Below are positions 1 through 11,892 of a DNA stretch of 64,000 bases, in pieces (position 1 is the stretch's first letter; the number at the start of each line of letters is the position of its first letter). The translations under genes were made by a program, and so were the position numbers. The notes under the pieces are model-generated. The model saw only the letters and a list, made by a program, of their open reading frames with translations, searched no databases and had not been told where the DNA came from. Location: NCBI RefSeq assembly GCF_902833085.1, contig NZ_CADFEB010000008.1, positions 233,858-297,857 of the forward strand, read 5' to 3'. The DNA comes from Burkholderia ubonensis. GTDB taxonomy: Bacteria > Pseudomonadota > Gammaproteobacteria > Burkholderiales > Burkholderiaceae.

Positions 1-845
1 CCGCGCAGCAGCGCGGCAAGCTCGTCGAGCTCGACGCACGCTGGAGCGACCCCGTGTACTGGCAGGCGATCGCGAAGAACGGCAGCGCGTACTCACCGTT
101 CTACCTGCTCGCGTCGCTCGATCACAAGCAGGACGGCTTCGGCCACGTCGTGCCCGCCGATCCGGACCAGTCGATCTACCTGGCGATCTTCGGCCGCACG
201 CTCGTGATCGGCGTCGCGGTCACGCTGTTCGCGCTGCTGCTCGGCTATCCGCTCGCATACTGGATCTCGACGCTGTCGGAGCGGCGCGCGAACCTCGTGA
301 TGATCCTCGTGCTGATTCCGTTCTGGACCTCGGTGCTGGTGCGCGTCGCCGCGTGGATCGTGCTGCTGCAGAGCGAGGGGCTCGTCAACAAGGCGCTGAT
401 CGGCAGCGGGCTGATCTCGCATCCGCTCGCGCTGCTGTTCAACCGGGTCGGCGTGTACATCTCGATGACGCACATCCTGCTGCCGTTCATGATCCTGCCG
501 CTCTTCAGCGTGATGAAGTCGATCCCGCCGACCTACCAGCGCGCAGCCGTGTCGCTCGGCAGCCATCCGTTCGCGGCGTTCTGGCGCGTGTACGTGCCGC
601 AGACCTACCCGGGCGTCGGCGCGGGCGCGCTGCTGGTGTTCATCCTCGCGATCGGCTACTACATCACGCCGGCGCTGCTCGGCGGGCCGAACGACCAGAT
701 GGTCAGCTACTACGTCGCGTACTTCACGAACGTGACGATCAACTGGGGCATGGCGTGTGCGCTCGGCGGGCTGCTGCTCGCGGCGACGCTCGTGCTGTAC
801 GCGGTCTACAACCGCTTCACCCGCTCGAACGTGAGCCTCGGCTGA
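1..845 (+). CDS. ABC transporter permease, PotB-like (5' partial)
   Basis: Inner-membrane permease of a spermidine/putrescine-type ABC importer. The frame is open to the left edge, so the true start lies outside the window. The visible part has about six hydrophobic segments and a typical cytoplasmic EAA-loop sequence (SLGSHPFAAFWRVYVPQTYPG, near position 555-615) that contacts the ATPase. The second permease follows after 30 bases, so the pair should be the heteromeric channel; the binding protein and ATPase are expected upstream. Polyamine specificity is inferred from family resemblance and could also be another small cationic or carboxylic solute. Confidence 0.85.
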   Translation, partial: AQQRGKLVELDARWSDPVYWQAIAKNGSAYSPFYLLASLDHKQDGFGHVVPADPDQSIYLAIFGRTLVIGVAVTLFALLLGYPLAYWISTLSERRANLVMILVLIPFWTSVLVRVAAWIVLLQSEGLVNKALIGSGLISHPLALLFNRVGVYISMTHILLPFMILPLFSVMKSIPPTYQRAAVSLGSHPFAAFWRVYVPQTYPGVGAGALLVFILAIGYYITPALLGGPNDQMVSYYVAYFTNVTINWGMACALGGLLLAATLVLYAVYNRFTRSNVSLG

Positions 846-875
846 GCCGCGGGAAACAGGGAAGGGGATTCGATC

Positions 876-1715
876 ATGAAACTGCTCGCCAGGCCGCTGT
901 TCGCGCCGCACATGTCGTTCGTCGAGCGCGCGTGGTACGTCGCATTGCGCGTGCTCGTCGTGCTGACGCTGCTGTACCTGATCCTGCCGGTGCTCGCGAT
1001 CGTGCCGCTGTCGTTTTCGTCGAGCACGTTCCTCGTCTATCCGATTCCGGGCTTCTCGACGCGCTGGTACGAGAACCTGATCGCGTCCGACGAGTGGCGC
1101 ATGGCGGCGAAGAACAGCTTCATCGTCGCGCCGTCGGCCACCGTCGTCGCGACCGTGCTCGGCACGCTCGCCGCGATCGGGCTCACGAAGGCCGACTTCC
1201 GCGGCAAGGGGCTGCTGATGGCGGTGCTGCTGTCGCCGATGATCGTGCCGGTGGTCGTGGTCGGCGTCGGCATGTACCTGTTCTTCGCGCCGCTCGGCCT
1301 TGCAAACACCTATACCGGGCTGATCGCCGCGCATGCGGCGCTCGGCGTGCCGTTCGTCGTTACGACGGTGGCCGCGACGCTGCAGGGCTTCAACCACAAC
1401 CTCGTGCGCGCGAGCCTGTCGCTCGGCGCGAATCCGGTCACGACGTTCTTTCGCGTCACGCTGCCGGTGATCGCGCCGGGCGTGATGTCGGGCGCGCTGT
1501 TCGCGTTCGCGACGTCGTTCGACGAAGTGGTCGTCACGCTGTTTCTCGCCGGCGCGGACCAGACCACGCTGCCGCGCCAGATGTTCACCGGCATCCGCGA
1601 GAACATCAGCCCGACGATCGCCGCGCTCGCGACGATCCTGATCATCTTCTCGACGAGCCTGCTGCTCGCGCTCGAATGGCTGCGCGGGCGCAATGCGCGG
1701 CGGGCGGTTGCGTGA
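876..1715 (+). CDS. ABC transporter permease, PotC-like
   Basis: Second inner-membrane permease of the same importer, 279 aa, the usual size for PotC. Six hydrophobic stretches are visible, and the EAA loop reads SLGANPVTTFFRVTLPVIAPG near residues 185-205. The start ATG at 876 is preceded by GGAAGGGG about 10 bases upstream. It is probably the last gene of the transporter operon, because the next gene is an unrelated efflux-type MFS protein about 200 bases away. The substrate is not readable from the sequence; polyamine-like uptake is the family default. Confidence 0.88.
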   Translation: MKLLARPLFAPHMSFVERAWYVALRVLVVLTLLYLILPVLAIVPLSFSSSTFLVYPIPGFSTRWYENLIASDEWRMAAKNSFIVAPSATVVATVLGTLAAIGLTKADFRGKGLLMAVLLSPMIVPVVVVGVGMYLFFAPLGLANTYTGLIAAHAALGVPFVVTTVAATLQGFNHNLVRASLSLGANPVTTFFRVTLPVIAPGVMSGALFAFATSFDEVVVTLFLAGADQTTLPRQMFTGIRENISPTIAALATILIIFSTSLLLALEWLRGRNARRAVA

Positions 1716-1910
1716 CGAGGTGATGCACCGAGGGCGGCGCCTGCTTTCGTTTGGCTGACTGGCGAAGCGGCCGCCTGCAGGATCGATGCGGCTCTGCAAC
1801 AATACGGAACGCGGCGGCGCGCGCACCGGTTGCACCGGACGACACGCGCGATGCCGAGCCGGTCCAACCGCGACGCATCGCATTGCGTCGCCCGTCAGCA
1901 GAGTCACATC

Positions 1911-3317
1911 TTGTCCGAAACCGCTTCCGCCGCCCGCACCCCGGAGCAGGCCGTCAACTGGCGCGCGATGGCCGCCGTGCTGCTGGCCGTCGCGCTCGCG
2001 ACGCTCGACACCGCGATCGCGAACACCGCGCTGCCCGCGATCGCCGCCGACCTGCGCGCGGCGCCGGCCGCATCCGTGTGGATCATCAACGCATACCAGC
2101 TCGCGATGGTCGCGACGTTGCTGCCGCTTGCAGCGCTCGGCGACATCGTCGGCCACAAGCGCGTGTATATCGCCGGCCTGGTCATCTTCACGCTGGCGTC
2201 GCTCGGCTGCTCGCTCGCGTCGACGCTGCCGCTGCTGACGGCCGCGCGGATCGTGCAGGGCCTGGGCGCGAGCGCGATCATGAGCGTCAACGTCGCGCTG
2301 ATCCGCAGCCTGTATCCCGCGCACCGGCTCGGGCGCGGCGTCGGCCTCAACGCGCTCGTCGTCGGCGTGTCGTTCGCGGTCGGCCCGACGATCGCGTCGC
2401 TGATCCTGTCGGTCGCCGCGTGGCCGTGGCTGTTCGCGGTGAACGTGCCGCTCGGCGTGTGTGCGTTCGCGGTGGCGATTCCGTCGCTGCCGCAGACGGC
2501 GCGCGGCCGCCACGCGTTCGATCCGGTGGCCGCGCTGCTCAACGTCGTCACGTTCGCCGCATTGATCTTCGCGCTCGGCGAGGCCGCGCAGCGCGGGCCG
2601 CTCTCCATCGTGCTCGCCGCCGCCACGCTCGCGCTCGGCTTCGGCTTGCTGCTGATCCGCCGCGAGGCCGGGCATCCTGCGCCGATGCTGCCGGTCGACC
2701 TGTTTCGCCGGCCCGTGTTTGCGCTGTCCGCGCTGACCGCGGTCTGCGCGTTCGCCGCGCAAGGGCTCGCGTTCGTGTCGCTGCCGTTCTATTTCGAAAC
2801 CGTGCTGCATCGGAGCGCGGTCGAGACGGGTTTCCTGATGACGCCGTGGTCGATCGTCGTCGCGCTCGCCGCGCCGCTCGCGGGGCGCTTGTCGGACCGC
2901 TACCCGCCCGGGCTGCTCGGCGCGGTCGGCCTTGCGCTGCTGTGCGCGGGTATGGCGTCGCTCGCCACGCTGCCGGCGGCGCCGCACGTGTTCGACATCG
3001 GCTGGCGGATGATGCTGTGCGGCGCGGGCTTCGGCTTTTTCCAGTCGCCGAACTTGAGAGCGCTGATGTCGAGCGCGCCGCCCGAACGCAGCGGCGGTGC
3101 GAGCGGAATCATCGCGACCGCGCGGCTGATCGGGCAGGCGACCGGCGCGGCGCTCGTCGCGCTGTCGTTCGGGATCGCGGGCCGTCACGGGCCGACGCTC
3201 GCGCTGGTGCTCGGCGCGTGCTTCGCGGGCGCCGCGAGCATCGTGAGCGGATTGCGGCTGTTCGTGCCGTCGCATCGGGCCGGCGTAGCGGTTGCATCGG
3301 AGCGGGCGACGAAGTGA
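1911..3317 (+). CDS. MFS transporter, DHA2 (EmrB/QacA-like) family
   Basis: Predicted inner-membrane drug/proton antiporter of about 468 aa with many hydrophobic helices (about 12-14). The first helix carries the DHA2 hallmark LDTAIANTALPAIAADL, and the loop after helix 2 carries GDIVGHKRVY, the MFS motif A. I chose the TTG at 1911 because the protein then begins just before helix 1; ATGs at 1830 or 1854 would add an odd Arg-rich tail of 19-27 residues. The gene ends facing the S53 peptidase. Exported compound unknown. Confidence 0.8.
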   Translation: MSETASAARTPEQAVNWRAMAAVLLAVALATLDTAIANTALPAIAADLRAAPAASVWIINAYQLAMVATLLPLAALGDIVGHKRVYIAGLVIFTLASLGCSLASTLPLLTAARIVQGLGASAIMSVNVALIRSLYPAHRLGRGVGLNALVVGVSFAVGPTIASLILSVAAWPWLFAVNVPLGVCAFAVAIPSLPQTARGRHAFDPVAALLNVVTFAALIFALGEAAQRGPLSIVLAAATLALGFGLLLIRREAGHPAPMLPVDLFRRPVFALSALTAVCAFAAQGLAFVSLPFYFETVLHRSAVETGFLMTPWSIVVALAAPLAGRLSDRYPPGLLGAVGLALLCAGMASLATLPAAPHVFDIGWRMMLCGAGFGFFQSPNLRALMSSAPPERSGGASGIIATARLIGQATGAALVALSFGIAGRHGPTLALVLGACFAGAASIVSGLRLFVPSHRAGVAVASERATK

Positions 3318-3352
3318 CGCCCGGTCGGTCCGGTGCATCCACGTGAAAAAGC

Positions 3353-3390
3353 AAAAAAACCGGCGCGCGGAGCAACGTCCCGCGCGCCGG
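3353..3390 (-). terminator. Intrinsic terminator of the S53 peptidase gene
   Basis: An 11-bp perfect stem (3360-3370 with 3380-3390, arms CCGGCGCGCGG and its complement) around a 9-nt loop. Read on the minus strand it is followed by seven T (A-run at 3353-3359). It sits in the gap between two convergent genes and points to termination of the peptidase transcript. Confidence 0.85.
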
Positions 3391-3405
3391 CTCTACACAC
3401 CTCGC

Positions 3406-5139
3406 TCAGAACCCGCCTGACTTGACCAGCTGGTTCAGGTTCGCGATGTTCAGGCTGCCGAAGCCGGTCGTGTAGTCCCAGCCCGTGCCCGCGTTGTAGC
3501 CGTAGCCCTGGTAGCCGTTGTTGCCCGACGTGACGTCATAGCGGACGAGTGACGGGTGCGACGGAATCGCGTTGTAGAGATTCCCGGCCGGGAACCCGAG
3601 GCCCGTGCCGTTCGCGGCCAGGATGCGCGCCCAGAAGCCGGAGAACAGCGGCGCCGACAGGCTCGTGCCGCCGATCTGCTGCAGCTGGCCATAGTTGTAG
3701 ATGTACGCGCCGGTGCTCTGCGCGGCATCGAACGACACGTCCGGCAGCTGGCGGTTGCTGCCCGACTGCCACGACGGGGCGGGCAGGATCGTGCTGACGC
3801 CGCCGCCCGTCGCCCACAGCTTGCCGTTGCCGTCGAGCCCTTCGTTCCAGACCGTTTCGTTCGAGAACGCGCCCGACGAGCTCGTGTACAGCGTCGTGCC
3901 GCCGATCGCGAGCACGTGCGGCGACGAGGCCGGCCACGACACCGTGTAGTTCGAGCCGTCCGGATAGCCGCGGTTGTTGCACTCGTACACGCCTTCGTCG
4001 CCGGACGACACCGAGAACGTCTGGCCTTGCGCGGCGGCCGTCGTGAAGATCTGCTCCTCGGCATCGAGCGTGCCGTCGGCGTTCGCGTCGGTCTCGCACC
4101 AGCCGAGCGACACGTTGATCACCTTCGCGACGTTGTCCGACACCGCGCGGTTGAACGCCTGCGTGAGCCCGGTGTTGCCCGACGCGTTCAGGTCCGCCAT
4201 GTAGAACACGAGCTTGCCGACCTGGCCGCCTGCCGCGCCCACGATCGACTGGCTGTCGAGATCCCATTCGCCCTGACCGTCCTGGTCGTCGGTGTAGTTG
4301 CCGCCGGAGCCGCCGGTTTGGACGGTCTGGGTCGAGACCGCGCGATAGCCATTGCTGGACGTAAAGGTACTCAGGTCCTGCAGCGTTTGCGCAACGCCGC
4401 CGATGGTCATGATGCCGACCGAGACGCCGGCCGCAGTCGGCACGCCGGTCGCGCTGTAGAGCGCCGGGAATTCCTTCGGATAGTGGCCGGTCGCGGTGCC
4501 CGCGGCGAGCGCCGTCGGCTTCGCTACGTTGCCGATGCGCAGCAGCGGATGCGCGCGCGCGACGTTCTGCAGCCCCAGCACCGAGCCGACGACGTCGCCG
4601 AGCGCGCGCGGCACCTGCGCGGTGGACGCGTTCGCGAAGCCCGAGCGGCCCGCGTACTGGAAGTGCACGAGCGACGTGTTGAACGCGGTCTTGACCGTGC
4701 CGGCGGTGCCGCGCGCGGAAACGAGCAGCCGGTTCGGCGCAACCTCGATGTCGACGAAGCCGCTCTTGCGCAGATGGTCGACGACCGACTTGACCTGCGC
4801 GTCGGTCGGCGCGTAGTTCGCGAGGAACTGGTCATGCGTGAGGAACTTGCGGTACTGCGCACTGCCGGGCCGGTTGACGTCGCGCGCGAGCTGCTTGAGC
4901 TGCGCGGCATTGCGCAGCTTCAGGCTGACCACGACGTTGGTCGTTTCGCCCGCTGCCAGTTCGAGCGACGGCGCCGCACTGCGCGCCATCAGCTGCGGGC
5001 CGGTCAGGAAGGCCTTCGTATGTGTGTCGACCCAGTCCGTCGCGCCGTGTGCCGCGCCGGCGGCAAGTACGAGCGGCCATGCGCAGGCGAGACGGCGGGG
5101 CGACGGCAGAGGCAGGGAAAACCAGGTGTTCCTTTTCAT
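3406..5139 (-). CDS. Secreted S53 family (sedolisin/kumamolisin) serine-carboxyl peptidase
   Basis: Acid-acting secreted endopeptidase made as a pro-enzyme, 577 aa from ATG 5139 (AAAGGA upstream). A signal peptide (about 1-33) is followed by an S53 pro-domain (about 55-205) and the catalytic domain. Visible catalytic residues are E291 and D295 in GEWDLDSQ, D381 in SSGDEG, and S493 in GGTSLSAP. C-terminal D535 and D555 fit the family calcium site. Unusually, residues 351-362 (DANADGTLDAEE) form a complete EF-hand-type loop between the SLGWCE strand and D381. A longer start at 5250 would put Arg-rich sequence before the signal peptide and is rejected. Likely an extracellular nutrient or virulence protease. 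Confidence 0.93.
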   Translation of the reverse strand: MKRNTWFSLPLPSPRRLACAWPLVLAAGAAHGATDWVDTHTKAFLTGPQLMARSAAPSLELAAGETTNVVVSLKLRNAAQLKQLARDVNRPGSAQYRKFLTHDQFLANYAPTDAQVKSVVDHLRKSGFVDIEVAPNRLLVSARGTAGTVKTAFNTSLVHFQYAGRSGFANASTAQVPRALGDVVGSVLGLQNVARAHPLLRIGNVAKPTALAAGTATGHYPKEFPALYSATGVPTAAGVSVGIMTIGGVAQTLQDLSTFTSSNGYRAVSTQTVQTGGSGGNYTDDQDGQGEWDLDSQSIVGAAGGQVGKLVFYMADLNASGNTGLTQAFNRAVSDNVAKVINVSLGWCETDANADGTLDAEEQIFTTAAAQGQTFSVSSGDEGVYECNNRGYPDGSNYTVSWPASSPHVLAIGGTTLYTSSSGAFSNETVWNEGLDGNGKLWATGGGVSTILPAPSWQSGSNRQLPDVSFDAAQSTGAYIYNYGQLQQIGGTSLSAPLFSGFWARILAANGTGLGFPAGNLYNAIPSHPSLVRYDVTSGNNGYQGYGYNAGTGWDYTTGFGSLNIANLNQLVKSGGF

Positions 5140-5688
5140 CGGGTGTCCTTTTGAGGAGAGACGACGTTGCTGGAACCCCCGGCCCTTGTGGGGCCGCGAG
5201 CGCAAAGGAGCGTAGGACGCCATAACACTTCGGGTAGCTGAGAGAAACATCAGCTGTCAGTTCTGACAAGGCGCCTCCCGCGCGACGGTCGCGCGGGACA
5301 GTGGAGGGCGGCGCATCGGGGCGGACTGCGGAACCGGTTCGCGCGTGCACCGCATGGCAGCGGGCGGCGCGTGCGCCAATCGAGCAGGCGCGGCAGCCGC
5401 GTGGGCGGCGAAGCGTGCGTTGCGGCGGCGTGCGTGGGTTCGCCCGGCGGTTCGGGCCGTGCGTCGCGTGCGCCGTGCCGCGTCGCACTATGTGGTCGGG
5501 GCTTGCGGCAAGCTTTCCGCCATCGCGTGTCGACGTCGCCGGAACATGGAGAAATCCGCGAGAAATCCGCCTGAACGGGGCGGGGCGTGCCGAATGGTGG
5601 AACAGCGCGCGGCGCAGTCTTGCAGGCGGCTTTCGGGTTGCGCGTCCGGACCCCACTTTAGAGTGAACGCTCTATCGAGCGCGCGGAC
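5140..5688. other. Intergenic region with two inverted repeats
   Basis: About 550 bases with no convincing gene. It holds a perfect 6-2-6 inverted repeat TGTCAG-TT-CTGACA at 5255-5268, about 115 bases upstream of the peptidase start and a plausible operator. A second repeat, TAGAG-6-CTCTA, lies at 5659-5674 and resembles TetR-type operators. Open frames here have the composition of high-GC noise and no recognisable domain. Confidence 0.5.
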
Positions 5689-5716
5689 GAAAAAAAGCCC
5701 GGCACGAGGCCGGGCT
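5689..5716 (-). terminator. Intrinsic terminator downstream of acnA
   Basis: 8-bp stem AGCCCGGC/GCCGGGCT (5696-5703 with 5709-5716), 5-nt loop. On the minus strand it runs straight into a T-run (A-run 5690-5696). Located 55 bases after the acnA stop. Confidence 0.9.
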
Positions 5717-5771
5717 TCCAAATCGGCCGCACCCGCCGAAGCGGGATACGGCACCTGCAAAAGCGGAGCGC

Positions 5772-8489
<2,718 letters not shown>

Positions 8490-8545
8490 GGTGATTTTCC
8501 TGGGTTTGAGGCTAGGAAAGAAACTCCTTGTTCTGTACCTGACGG

Positions 8546-9997
8546 CTAGATCACATACAGATCGACGTACTCATTGACCGGCATCGCTTCGAGCTTTGCC
8601 TGGTCCAGCGACACGTCGAGAATCGCTTGTTGCTGCTTTGCCGGGAAGCGGCGGGCGAGGTTGGTCCTGAACTTCTCGACCAGGAGCGGGATGCCGTCGG
8701 CGCGGCGTCGCTGATGGCCGATCGGATACTCGACCGCCACTTCGGCAAGCTTCGATCCGTCCGCGAACTCGATTGTCAGCGCATTCGCGATCGATCGCTT
8801 GTCCGGATCGTGGTAATCCTTCGTGAACTGCGGGTCCTCGACGCACGTCGTCTTCGCGCGCAGCGCGTCGATGCGCGGGTCCGCGGCGACCGCGTCCTCG
8901 TAGTCGGCCGCGGTCAGCCGGCCGAACAGCAGCGGCACCGCGACCATGTACTGGATGCAGTGGTCGCGGTCCGCCGGGTTGGCGAGCGGCCCCTGCTTGT
9001 CGATGATGCGGATCGCCGCCGCGTGCGTGCGGATCGTGATCCGGCTGATGTCGTCGGTCGATTTCCCTGCCGCGGCGAGCTGCGCGTGCAGCTGCATGGC
9101 CGCTTCGGCGGCCGTCTGCGCGTGGAATTCCGCCGGGAACGCGATCTTGAACAGCACGTTCTCCATCACGTACGTGCCGTACGGGCGCTGGAAGCGGAAC
9201 GGCTGTCCGTTGAACAGCACGTCGTAGAAGCCCCAGGTCGGTGCGGTCAGCGCCGACGGGTAGCCCATTTCGCCCGTCTTCGCGATCAGCGCGAGGCGCA
9301 CCGCGCGTGACGTCGCGTCGCCGGCCGCCCACGACTTGCGCGAGCCCGTGTTGGGCGCGTGCCGGTAGGTGCGCAGCGCGTGGCCGTCGACGAACGCGTT
9401 CGATACCGCGTTGATCAGCTCGTCGCGCGTGAGCCCGAGCAACCGGCCGACGACGGCGGTCGATGCGACCTTGACGAGCAGCACGTGGTCGAGCCCGACC
9501 TGGTTGAATGAATTTTCGAGTGCGATGCAGCCCTGGATCTCGTGGGCCTTGATCATCGCGATCAGCACGTCGCGCATCGCGAGCGGCGTCTTGCCGGCGG
9601 CGACGGCGGTGCGCGACAGCCAGTCGGCCGTCGCCAGGATGCCGCCGAGATTGTCGGACGGATGGCCCCATTCGGCGGCGAGCCAGGTGTCGTTGAAGTC
9701 CAGCCAGCGGATCGTCGCGCCGATGTCGAATGCGGCCTTGACCGGATCGAGCTGGAACGACGTGCCCGGAACCTTCGCGCCGTTCGGCACGATCGTGCCG
9801 GGTACGACGGGGCCGAGCAGCTTGGTGCAGGCGGGGTAGGACAGCGCCTCGAGTCCGCAGCCGAGCGTGTCGATCAGGCAATGACGCGCGGTCTCCAGCG
9901 CGAGCGCGCTGTCGATCCCCGCATTCAGCACGTAGTCGACGATGTCGACGAGTACCGGATCCGGGGCAGGGCGGACGCTGGAGGTCGGGGCGGACAT
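8546..9997 (-). CDS. prpD: 2-Methylcitrate dehydratase, MmgE/PrpD family
   Basis: Cytosolic enzyme that dehydrates 2-methylcitrate in propionate oxidation; some PrpD proteins also dehydrate citrate. The 483 aa match the usual length. The N-terminal segment contains the family stretch [20 protein letters not shown], followed by the helical MmgE/PrpD body and the C-terminal domain containing [13 protein letters not shown]. It stands next to acnA, without prpB or prpC in view. The full prp operon may therefore lie elsewhere and this copy may serve the TCA group. Family assignment is firm; substrate preference is inferred. Confidence 0.92.
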   Translation of the reverse strand: MSAPTSSVRPAPDPVLVDIVDYVLNAGIDSALALETARHCLIDTLGCGLEALSYPACTKLLGPVVPGTIVPNGAKVPGTSFQLDPVKAAFDIGATIRWLDFNDTWLAAEWGHPSDNLGGILATADWLSRTAVAAGKTPLAMRDVLIAMIKAHEIQGCIALENSFNQVGLDHVLLVKVASTAVVGRLLGLTRDELINAVSNAFVDGHALRTYRHAPNTGSRKSWAAGDATSRAVRLALIAKTGEMGYPSALTAPTWGFYDVLFNGQPFRFQRPYGTYVMENVLFKIAFPAEFHAQTAAEAAMQLHAQLAAAGKSTDDISRITIRTHAAAIRIIDKQGPLANPADRDHCIQYMVAVPLLFGRLTAADYEDAVAADPRIDALRAKTTCVEDPQFTKDYHDPDKRSIANALTIEFADGSKLAEVAVEYPIGHQRRRADGIPLLVEKFRTNLARRFPAKQQQAILDVSLDQAKLEAMPVNEYVDLYVI

Positions 9998-10019
9998 CGA
10001 GGGGCCTGGGTGAACGGGC

Positions 10020-10532
10020 TTAGTTCGTTGCCGGCTTCAGCTCGTTCGATTGCGTCGGCGCCGGCGTGCCTTGCGCCATTTCCGGCGTCACGCACTCGTC
10101 CGCGAGGCGCTCGCCGCCGTTCGCGTCGCTGAACAGCATCGCCTTGGTCGGGATCACGACCAGCTTGAAGCCGTTCGCCGGATCGTAGAACGTGTCGGCG
10201 CCCGTCGTCGTTGCCTGGCGCGGCAGCTTGTAGTTCCGCTTCGCCCAGTGAACCGTGACGATCTGGTCGCGCTTCATGTCGCCGGCGAGGTCGAACGACA
10301 GGCCGTCCTTGCACGCCCACTTCGCTGCGCCTTCCGGCACCGTATCGACCTTGGCCGCGGCACGCGCCTGTGCCTTCTTGCTGCGCGGGATGATGCGCTT
10401 GGCCGGCGCCGGGCGCTTGGCCGTTGCCTTCTTCGCGGTCGTGCCCGCTTCCTGGGCGAACGCGCTCGGAGCCGAGACCAGCATCGTGGCGGACAAGGCG
10501 CCGATGGCGGTAGCGATCAGGAGTTTCTTCAT
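10020..10532 (-). CDS. Periplasmic protein with MliC/PliC-like lysozyme-inhibitor domain
   Basis: 170 aa with a clear Sec signal peptide ([18 protein letters not shown]... ending at AFAQ-E). A Lys/Ala/Pro-rich linker (about 28-65) leads to a small C-terminal domain starting WACKDG and ending ADEC, with the pattern hydrophobic-strand / YKLP / G-x-x-x-FY / A-x-LF between the two cysteines. This resembles the MliC/PliC C-type lysozyme inhibitor fold, where the two Cys form a disulfide. The resemblance is by eye; a generic periplasmic protein remains possible. It ends 22 bases before prpD, so it may be co-transcribed with the TCA genes. Confidence 0.6.
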   Translation of the reverse strand: MKKLLIATAIGALSATMLVSAPSAFAQEAGTTAKKATAKRPAPAKRIIPRSKKAQARAAAKVDTVPEGAAKWACKDGLSFDLAGDMKRDQIVTVHWAKRNYKLPRQATTTGADTFYDPANGFKLVVIPTKAMLFSDANGGERLADECVTPEMAQGTPAPTQSNELKPATN

Positions 10533-10718
10533 GGAGTCAGAACCTTTCGATAATCAGTTGACATGGGCCGGCGGCGTGGGGCCTCCGGCCGGGTAGAACT
10601 GCACGCGCCCCGGAAGCGCGCAGCGGCCGCTATTTTCACCTATTTGGGCGCGCAAATTTCAGGTTTTCAGGCTCCGTTACGTTTTTTGTCGTTTAGCAAA
10701 CCGGCGATCGGCTCGCGC

Positions 10719-11726
10719 TCACGGCGCGTCTGCCGCGGCGGCCGGGCCGAACAGCGGCGCCGCCTCGGCGGGCACCGGCTGGCCGGTGGCCCGCGCGCGG
10801 CGCAGCACCGACCAGTAATAGCGGTAGCTCGCGCGGTCGTGCAGCGTGTCGCCGTGCCGTGTCGGACCCCAGTCGGCGGCCTGCGCGGCCAGCAGGATCT
10901 CCGCGGCGAGCGCGACTTCGTCGATGCGCGGCGCGAACGCGTCGACGATCGGCCGGATCTGCGACGGATGGATGCTCCACATCCGCGTGAACGCGAACTC
11001 GTCGCGGGCGCGGCGCGCGTCGTTCGCGACGACGCTCATGTCGCGCACCTCGGTCGTCACGTTGTGCGACGGCGTCTTGCCGTGCGCATGGCAGGCCGCG
11101 GCGATCTCGAGCTTCGCGCGGTGCACGAGCGGATGCTCGAACTGGCCGGGCGAGCGCATCGCGCTGTCGGGAATCGCGCCGTGATGCGCGGAGACGAAGT
11201 CCATCAGCCCGAAGCTCAGCGTGCCGACGAGCGGCAGCGCGGCGAGGGCGGCGGCGTGAGCGAGCGCGCCGTGGGTCTCGACCAGCACGTCGACCGGAAT
11301 CGGCCGCGCGATGCCGAGCTCGCGGCGCGTGCCTTCGATGAACGCGCACATCTCGGCGGCGTCGGCGGCGTTCGCGATCTTCGGCAGCGTGAGGTAGGCC
11401 GGCGCCCGCGCCGCGCGCAGGATGATCCGCACGTCGTCGCGCCAGTGGGGGTGGGAGAAATCGTGGATCCGCGCGCCGACCCGCCCGAAGCGGTTGTCGG
11501 CGCTGCCGAGCAGGCCGGCGACCAGCTCCGCGTGCGCGGCTTCCCGGCCGACGGCCGCGCCGTCCTCGCAGTCGAGCGTGATGTCGAACACGGGGCCCGT
11601 CTCGGCCTGCAGCGCAAGCGACTTGCGCATCAGCTTCTCGCTGCCGGCGTAGTGATCGCAGCATGGCAGGATCGCGGGCGGGGACGCACCGTCGTACAAC
11701 ACTTCTGCAGGAGTAAGCGCGGACAT
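10719..11726 (-). CDS. HpcH/HpaI aldolase/citrate lyase family protein (CitE-like)
   Basis: Cytosolic TIM-barrel C-C lyase of the CitE/malyl-CoA lyase family, 335 aa. Family residues visible are the LDCEDGA strand, the arginine strand RVGARIHDFSHPH, the Mg ligands in VETHGALAHA and GLMDFVSAHHG, and a C-terminal WSIHPSQI segment. ATG 11726 is used; an upstream in-frame ATG at 11882 would translate through a palindromic spacer. It lies between mdh and the MliC-like gene. No citrate-lyase alpha or gamma subunit is present, so a stand-alone CoA-ester lyase (for example malyl- or citramalyl-CoA) is more likely than citrate lyase. Actual substrate unknown. Confidence 0.85.
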   Translation of the reverse strand: MSALTPAEVLYDGASPPAILPCCDHYAGSEKLMRKSLALQAETGPVFDITLDCEDGAAVGREAAHAELVAGLLGSADNRFGRVGARIHDFSHPHWRDDVRIILRAARAPAYLTLPKIANAADAAEMCAFIEGTRRELGIARPIPVDVLVETHGALAHAAALAALPLVGTLSFGLMDFVSAHHGAIPDSAMRSPGQFEHPLVHRAKLEIAAACHAHGKTPSHNVTTEVRDMSVVANDARRARDEFAFTRMWSIHPSQIRPIVDAFAPRIDEVALAAEILLAAQAADWGPTRHGDTLHDRASYRYYWSVLRRARATGQPVPAEAAPLFGPAAAADAP

Positions 11727-11820
11727 CGTCTCTACGTCTAGAAGGCAGGCCAGCGTGAAAAATCGGATGCGGGCGCGTTCTGGGCCGGTGGCGGCAAAAC
11801 GCGTCCGGATCGGATCGGGG

Positions 11821-11858
11821 GCGCAGCGGGCCGGCGGCATGCCGCCGGCCCGCTGCGC
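11821..11858 (-). terminator. 38-bp perfect palindrome downstream of mdh
   Basis: Two exact 18-bp arms (11821-11838, 11841-11858) around AT make a fully symmetric GC-rich hairpin between the mdh stop and the CitE-like gene. There is no T-run, so it may be a Rho-assisted stop, an mRNA stabiliser or a protein site. Confidence 0.6.
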
Positions 11859-11860
11859 AG

Positions 11861-11884
11861 CCGTGCCGCCCGCGGGCGGCACGG
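11861..11884 (-). repeat. 24-bp perfect palindrome next to the mdh stop
   Basis: A second perfect palindrome (CCGTGCCGCCCG and its exact mirror complement), two bases from the first one and 9 bases after the mdh stop. Together the two hairpins fill nearly the whole spacer. Confidence 0.6.
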
Positions 11885-11892
11885 CCGGCGCC

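Noticed and set aside
93-3338. Very long open frame (over 1000 codons) on the minus strand opposite the permease and MFS genes
   Set aside because: Extremely Arg-rich translation with no domain, fully opposite well-supported genes; an artefact of high GC at third codon positions. The same applies to similar frames opposite acnA, sdhA, gltA, leuC, trpB and others.
10719-11726. Citrate lyase beta subunit (citE) as part of citrate lyase
   Set aside because: No citF, citD or citC nearby; only the lyase family is supported.
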